17,205 nt of DNA from an uncultured Clostridia bacterium (lineage in GTDB: Bacteria > Bacillota > Clostridia > Oscillospirales > Ruminococcaceae). Both the position numbers and the translations under genes were made by a program. Of the stretch, positions 12,920 to 17,205 are shown piece by piece (within the stretch, counting starts at the first letter, position 1; each line of letters opens with the position of its first letter). The notes under the pieces were generated by a model, which was not told the origin of the DNA, ran no database searches, and saw only the letters and a list, made by a program, of their open reading frames with translations. Location of the stretch: positions 1-17,205 of the forward strand of contig CALATN010000152.1 of NCBI GenBank assembly GCA_937891895.1, read 5' to 3'.

Positions 12920-14655
12920 AGATAATATTGCAATAACCGCTGTTTTATACTCAGATATCCCTCCAACCAGTGAACAGGAAAAGAGATTCTGTGCATTTCT
13001 TACTGAAAAATACGGACAGGGTACAACCATTGTATGGAAAAAAAGTGATGCATTTCCTGGTGGCTTCCGTTTGGAAGCAGGAACAGAAATATACGATTGG
13101 AGCGTAAATGGACGCTTCCAGCAGTTGAAGGACACCCTTGCAAAGGTTCCTGACAAAAACGGAAATATCATTCCACTTATCAAAGAAACGATAAAGTCCT
13201 GGACTCCTCAGGCTATGGCTGAAGAAATCGGAACAGTTATTGCCGTTGGTGACGGTATTGCAACCGTAGATGGTTTAAAAAACGCTGAATACGGCGAAAT
13301 ATTGCTGTTTTCATCAGGCGTGCGCGGTATGGTGCAGGAATTGAGAGAGGATGAAATCGGCTGTATTTTATTTGATAGTGACGAAAATGTTTCAGAGGGC
13401 AGCACAGTTAAAAGAACTGGAAAAACAGCAGGTGTTCCGGTTGGTGACGACTTCATCGGACGTGTTGTCAACTCTCTTGGTATACCAATCGACGGCAAAG
13501 GTACTATTAAAGAAACAGAATATCGTCCGATAGAAAATCCTGCTCCAGGAATTGTTGACAGACAGCCTGTAAATACCCCTATGGAAACAGGTATTCTCGC
13601 AATAGATTCTATATTTCCGATTGGACGCGGTCAACGAGAACTTATCATCGGTGACCGTCAGACTGGTAAGACAGCGATTGCACTTGATACAATTCTGAAT
13701 CAAAAGGGCAAGGACGTAATATGTATTTATGTTGCGATAGGACAAAAAGCAAGCTCGGTTGCACAGCTTACGGAAACGCTAAGGAAGCATGGCGCAATGG
13801 ATTACACGATTGTTATGAATTCATCGGCAAGCGAGCCCGCACCAATGCAGTATATTGCACCGTATGCAGGCTGTGCGATGGGTGAATATTTTATGAACAA
13901 TGGCAAAGATGTTCTGATTATCTATGATGATTTATCCAAGCACGCTATTGCATATCGTTCACTCAGCCTGTTGCTTGACCGTGCACCTGGACGTGAAGCT
14001 TACCCTGGTGACGTTTTTTACCTGCACTCAAGATTGCTTGAGCGTTCAGCTCATCTGAGTGATGAACTGGGCGGCGGCTCTATGACAGCACTTCCGATTG
14101 TAGAAACGCTGGCAGGTGACGTATCTGCATACATTCCTACAAATATCATTTCCATTACCGACGGACAGATATTCCTTGAAAGTGATTTATTCTTCGCTGG
14201 TCAGCGTCCTGCGGTAAATGTCGGTCTGTCCGTTTCCCGTGTAGGCGGCGACGCCCAGACAAAGGCAATGAAAAAAAGCCACAGGTACTCTCAGACTTGA
14301 TCTGGCACAGTACAGAGAAATGGAAGTTTTCACCCAGTTTGCGAGTGACCTGGACGACACAACAAAAAACCAGCTTATCTACGGCAAGGGCCTTATGCAG
14401 ATGCTCAAACAGCCGCAATACAAACCTCTTTCTCAGCATGAGCAGGTAATTACGCTGGTTGTTGTTCTGCACCATATTATGCAGGATATTCCCGAACGAA
14501 AAATCGGCTGCTTTATTCAAGCTATGATCTTGCACTTTGAACAGACACATTCTGCACTTTGCAGACGTATTGACAAAACAGGACAGCTTACCGATGACGA
14601 TAAGGTAGAAATCATCGTCACTGCCAAAGCGTTTGCGGATAACAAGCAGGATTGA
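12912..14655 (+). pseudogene. atpA: ATP synthase delta C-terminal domain fused to alpha, frameshifted
   Basis: Residues 1-78 are the C-terminal (b-binding) domain of delta/OSCP: ITAVLYSDIPPTSEQEKRF, FPGGFRLEAGTEIYDWSVNG and RFQQLKDTLA match the family's 'GG...g....D.SV.g.l..l'. Residues about 85 onward are alpha: a short N-terminal helix, EEIGTVIAVGDGIATVDGL, Walker A GDRQTGKT (247-254) and the arginine-finger motif SVSRVGG. The N-terminal domain of delta and a separate atpH are absent. After codon 455, an A7 run (14271-14277) shifts the frame and the product ends at TGA 14298. With A6, translation would continue as GTLRLDLAQYREMEVFTQFA to 14655, giving 580 residues. The lost part is alpha's C-terminal helical domain. 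ATG 12912 has AAGGAGG 8 bases upstream; an in-frame ATG at 12888 lies inside atpF. A separate upstream start is unlikely. Confidence 0.9.
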
Positions 14656-14670
14656 AAGCGGTGATAAAAT

Positions 14671-15573
14671 ATGGCGGGGACAAAGGAAAATAAAAATCGT
14701 ATCAACAGCATAAAGGATACGAAGAAGATTACAAACGCTATGTATCTTATCGCTTCAACGAAAATGAGAAAGGCCAAAAGCGAGCTTGATATGACAAGGC
14801 CATATTTTGACTCCCTGAAAGCTGAAATTAAGCGTATTTTCAGAACGAGTGAGAAAGTAGAAAGCAGGTATTTCTACCCACCTGATGGAAAACATGAGCT
14901 GAAAGGTACGTATGGATATCTGGTAATTACTGCGGACAAAGGTCTTGCAGGTGCTTATAATCAGAACGTAATTAAGGAAACTTTGCGTCTGATAGAAAAA
15001 AATGATGACTATAAATTGTATGTGGTTGGTGAATGCGGCAGACATTATTTTCAATCTCATCATATACCGATTGAAAAAAGCTTTCTCTACACCGCTCAGA
15101 ATCCTACGCTTCAAAGAGCAAGGGAGATTGCAAGTATTCTGCTTGACAGCTATGACAAAGGTGAAATCGTGAAATTCTATATCATCTATACAGATATGAA
15201 AAGCACTATGAATGCACAGGTATGTTCTTCTCGTCTTTTGCCATTTCACCGTGCAGACTTTTCAGGTTACGACCATAATGAAAAGAAAATTGTAACACCA
15301 TTTGAATTTATGCCGTCAATGCAAAGTGTTCTTGACACGATTGTACCGAACTATGTATCGGGGTATATTTACAGCGCCCTGATTGACAGCTTTTGCAGTG
15401 AGCAGAGCGCAAGAATGTCAGCAATGGATTCGGCTAATCAGAATGCCCAGAAACTGTTGGATGAATTACTGGTGCAATATAACCATGTACGGCAGAATGC
15501 AATTACACAAGAGATTACAGAAATCTCATCAGGCGCTAAAAGCATGATGCGTAAAAAGAGTAAAAAACGATGA
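14671..15573 (+). CDS. atpG: F1Fo ATP synthase subunit gamma
   Basis: Gamma is the rotating central shaft that couples the c-ring to catalysis. The protein has 300 residues, slightly long. The N-terminal helix (NKNRINSIKDTKKITNAMYL, then IASTKMRKAKSEL) and C-terminal helix (SARMSAMDSANQNAQKLLDE, QYNHVRQNAITQEITEISSG) form the coiled coil inside the alpha-beta hexamer; the middle is the Rossmann-like domain with ITADKGLAGAYNQNVI. The end is unusually basic (AKSMMRKKSKKR) instead of the common GGAxAL. The ribosome site is weak (AAGCGGTGAT), so translation may depend on coupling to the gene before, which matters if alpha is truncated. The frame is intact. Confidence 0.95.
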   Translation: MAGTKENKNRINSIKDTKKITNAMYLIASTKMRKAKSELDMTRPYFDSLKAEIKRIFRTSEKVESRYFYPPDGKHELKGTYGYLVITADKGLAGAYNQNVIKETLRLIEKNDDYKLYVVGECGRHYFQSHHIPIEKSFLYTAQNPTLQRAREIASILLDSYDKGEIVKFYIIYTDMKSTMNAQVCSSRLLPFHRADFSGYDHNEKKIVTPFEFMPSMQSVLDTIVPNYVSGYIYSALIDSFCSEQSARMSAMDSANQNAQKLLDELLVQYNHVRQNAITQEITEISSGAKSMMRKKSKKR

Positions 15574-15592
15574 CAGGAGGACCATTGGAATC

Positions 15593-16978
15593 ATGACAGG
15601 AATTATAGTTCAGATATCCGGCTCGGTTGTCGATGTGAGATTTGAACAAGGACGTCTGCCGAAAATTAAAGAGGCGCTTACCGTAAAAGTAAATGACAAA
15701 GAACTCGTTATGGAAGTTCTGCAGCACACAGGAAATCATACTGTACGCTGTATTATGCTTTCCGAAAGTGAAGGACTTTCCAGAGGTGCGGAGGTAACTT
15801 CATCGGGAAGTGGCATCAGAGTTCCCGTTGGTGAGTGCACTTTAGGGCGTATGTTCAATGTCCTTGGCGAGCCAATTGATGGGAATGCGCCAATTGATGA
15901 CAGAAATGAACGATGGAATATCCATAGAAAAGCTCCTGAATTTGAACAGCAAAGTCCTGCGGTTGAAATTCTTGAAACTGGTATCAAAGTCATTGACTTG
16001 CTTGAGCCGTATCCTAAGGGCGGAAAAATCGGTTTGTTCGGCGGTGCAGGCGTTGGTAAAACCGTTCTTATTCAGGAATTGATTCATAATGTAGCTATGG
16101 AACACGGCGGCTACTCCATTTTTACAGGTGTTGGAGAACGTTCCCGTGAAGGTAATGATTTATGGAAAGAAATGCGTGAGAGTGGTGTAATGGACAAAAC
16201 CGCACTTGTTTTCGGTCAGATGAACGAAGCACCCGGAGTAAGAATGAGAGTTGCACTTTCAGGTCTTACTATGGCGGAATATTTTAGAGATAGAGAAAAC
16301 AAGGATGTACTTTTATTTATTGATAATATCTTCCGATTTGTTCAGGCAGGCAGTGAGGTTTCGACGCTTCTCGGACGTATGCCTTCAGCAGTCGGTTATC
16401 AGCCTACACTTGCCGAGGAAATGGGTGCTTTGCAGGAGCGTATTACATCCACCCAAAACGGTTCGGTAACTTCTGTTCAGGCAGTTTATGTGCCTGCGGA
16501 TGATTTAACAGATCCGGCTCCGGCAACAACCTTCTCACACCTTGATGCAACAACGGTTTTAAGCCGAAAGATTGCAGAACAAGGTATATATCCGGCTGTC
16601 GACCCTCTTGAATCCACATCAAGAATTCTGGAAGCAAGCATTGTAGGTGAAGAGCATTACAGCATAGCAAGACGTGTTCAGGAAACCTTGCAGAAATACA
16701 GTGAGCTTCAGGATATTATTGCAATTCTCGGTATGGAAGAGCTTTCTGAAGAAGACCGTCTCACAGTTTACAGAGCGAGAAAAATTCAGAAGTTTTTCTC
16801 TCAGCCAATGAACGTTGCAACTGCTTTCACAGGCGTTAAGGGTCAGTTTGTTCCTATTAAAGAAACAATAGAAAGCTTCAGACAGATTATTGATGGTGAA
16901 GCTGATGACATTCCAGAAGCAGCATTCTTTATGGTTGGTTCTATTAAGGATGCACGAGAAAAAGCAAAGACATTATAA
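15593..16978 (+). CDS. atpD: F1Fo ATP synthase subunit beta
   Basis: Beta carries the catalytic nucleotide sites of F1. The protein has 461 residues, of normal length and uninterrupted. The N-terminal barrel (MTGIIVQISGSVVDVRFEQG) is followed by the nucleotide-binding domain with Walker A GGAGVGKT (150-157), catalytic Glu in GVGERSREGND (E182), Walker B region DVLLFIDNIFRF, and SAVGYQPTLAEEMGALQERI. The C-terminal DELSEED-like lever reads MEELSEED. All key residues are present, so this subunit appears functional even though c and alpha genes carry lesions. The start at 15593 has GGAGG about 12 bases upstream, 19 bases after atpG. Confidence 0.97.
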   Translation: MTGIIVQISGSVVDVRFEQGRLPKIKEALTVKVNDKELVMEVLQHTGNHTVRCIMLSESEGLSRGAEVTSSGSGIRVPVGECTLGRMFNVLGEPIDGNAPIDDRNERWNIHRKAPEFEQQSPAVEILETGIKVIDLLEPYPKGGKIGLFGGAGVGKTVLIQELIHNVAMEHGGYSIFTGVGERSREGNDLWKEMRESGVMDKTALVFGQMNEAPGVRMRVALSGLTMAEYFRDRENKDVLLFIDNIFRFVQAGSEVSTLLGRMPSAVGYQPTLAEEMGALQERITSTQNGSVTSVQAVYVPADDLTDPAPATTFSHLDATTVLSRKIAEQGIYPAVDPLESTSRILEASIVGEEHYSIARRVQETLQKYSELQDIIAILGMEELSEEDRLTVYRARKIQKFFSQPMNVATAFTGVKGQFVPIKETIESFRQIIDGEADDIPEAAFFMVGSIKDAREKAKTL

Positions 16979-16989
16979 GGTGATTAAAA

Positions 16990-17205
16990 ATGCCTACTTT
17001 TAAATTAGAAATGTTCACCCCTAAAAAGCAATTCTTTGTTGGTGAAGTTGATGCAGTTACTTGTAATGCATTTGACGGTGAGCTTTGTGTTCTCCACGGT
17101 CACCAGCCAATGATTGTTGCTTTACCACCAGGTGAAATAAAAATTAAGCAAGATGGTGAATGGAAAAAAGCTTTTGTCGGTGACGGCTTTATGGAAGTAA
17201 GACCT
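16990..17205 (+). CDS. atpC: F1Fo ATP synthase subunit epsilon, cut by the window end
   Basis: Epsilon sits at the foot of gamma and can inhibit ATP hydrolysis. The first 72 residues are visible: MPTFKLEMFTPKKQFFVGEV, then CNAFDGELCVLHGHQPMIVA, LPPGEIKI and FVGDGFMEVRP, the N-terminal beta-sandwich of the family, with the usual 'G....L..H.p' core. The C-terminal helices lie outside the window. The start has AAGGTGAT upstream, 11 bases after atpD. It completes the order a-c-b-(delta)alpha-gamma-beta-epsilon. Confidence 0.93.
   Translation, partial: MPTFKLEMFTPKKQFFVGEVDAVTCNAFDGELCVLHGHQPMIVALPPGEIKIKQDGEWKKAFVGDGFMEVRP

Noticed and set aside
14271..14277. Programmed -1 ribosomal frameshift at the A7 run
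   Set aside because: The needed shift is +1 (or -2), and the codon phase is not that of an A-AAA-AAG slippery site. Polymerase slippage or a plain indel fits better.

Overview
The window looks like the chromosome of a low-GC anaerobic Firmicute, probably in the Ruminococcus/Oscillospiraceae neighbourhood. This is inferred from AT-rich DNA, strong AGGAGG ribosome sites, a DUF6514-type small protein, a TraX-family membrane protein and the divergence of the F-type ATP synthase subunits. No rRNA, tRNA, CRISPR array or complete insertion sequence was seen.

Layout. (1) 1-1512: a coiled-coil/zinc-ribbon protein whose ribosome-site-proximal ATG is one base out of frame. (2) 1513-3190: a DUF6514 gene on the minus strand, an XRE-type repressor with phased repeats and an inverted repeat upstream, a short convergent minus-strand ORF resembling the repressor's own C-terminal tail and served by a consensus promoter, a gene-tail relic and terminators. 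(3) 3268-4830: a wrecked ABC transporter (two frameshifts, a large internal deletion, a damaged Walker A), a truncated XRE gene, and a fused relic copied from the atpB locus 6-7 kb downstream. (4) 5000-7634: an apparent operon of a two-TM protein, a propeller-like protein, a DEDDh exonuclease and a short flavodoxin, ending in a terminator shared with a convergent TraX-family gene. (5) 8379-10541: a TetR-regulated operon (TetR, alpha/beta hydrolase, DUF6125-like protein) with two clear operators. (6) 10542-11173: terminators, a second gene-tail relic and the atp promoter with a possible leader ORF. (7) 11174-17205: the F1Fo ATP synthase operon in the order a, c, b, delta-alpha fusion, gamma, beta, epsilon; epsilon runs off the window.

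The most notable biology is in the atp operon. There is no separate delta gene. The C-terminal, b-binding domain of delta is fused to the N-terminus of alpha, and the delta N-terminal domain is missing. The c subunit carries a signal-peptide-like extension. Two lesions would break the enzyme if real: an in-frame TAG where the c-subunit loop normally has Gln, and an A7 run that frameshifts alpha just after its arginine finger. With the broken ABC transporter and the shifted start of the first gene, they suggest local gene decay, sequence error, or unusual decoding. Read-level checking would decide between these.
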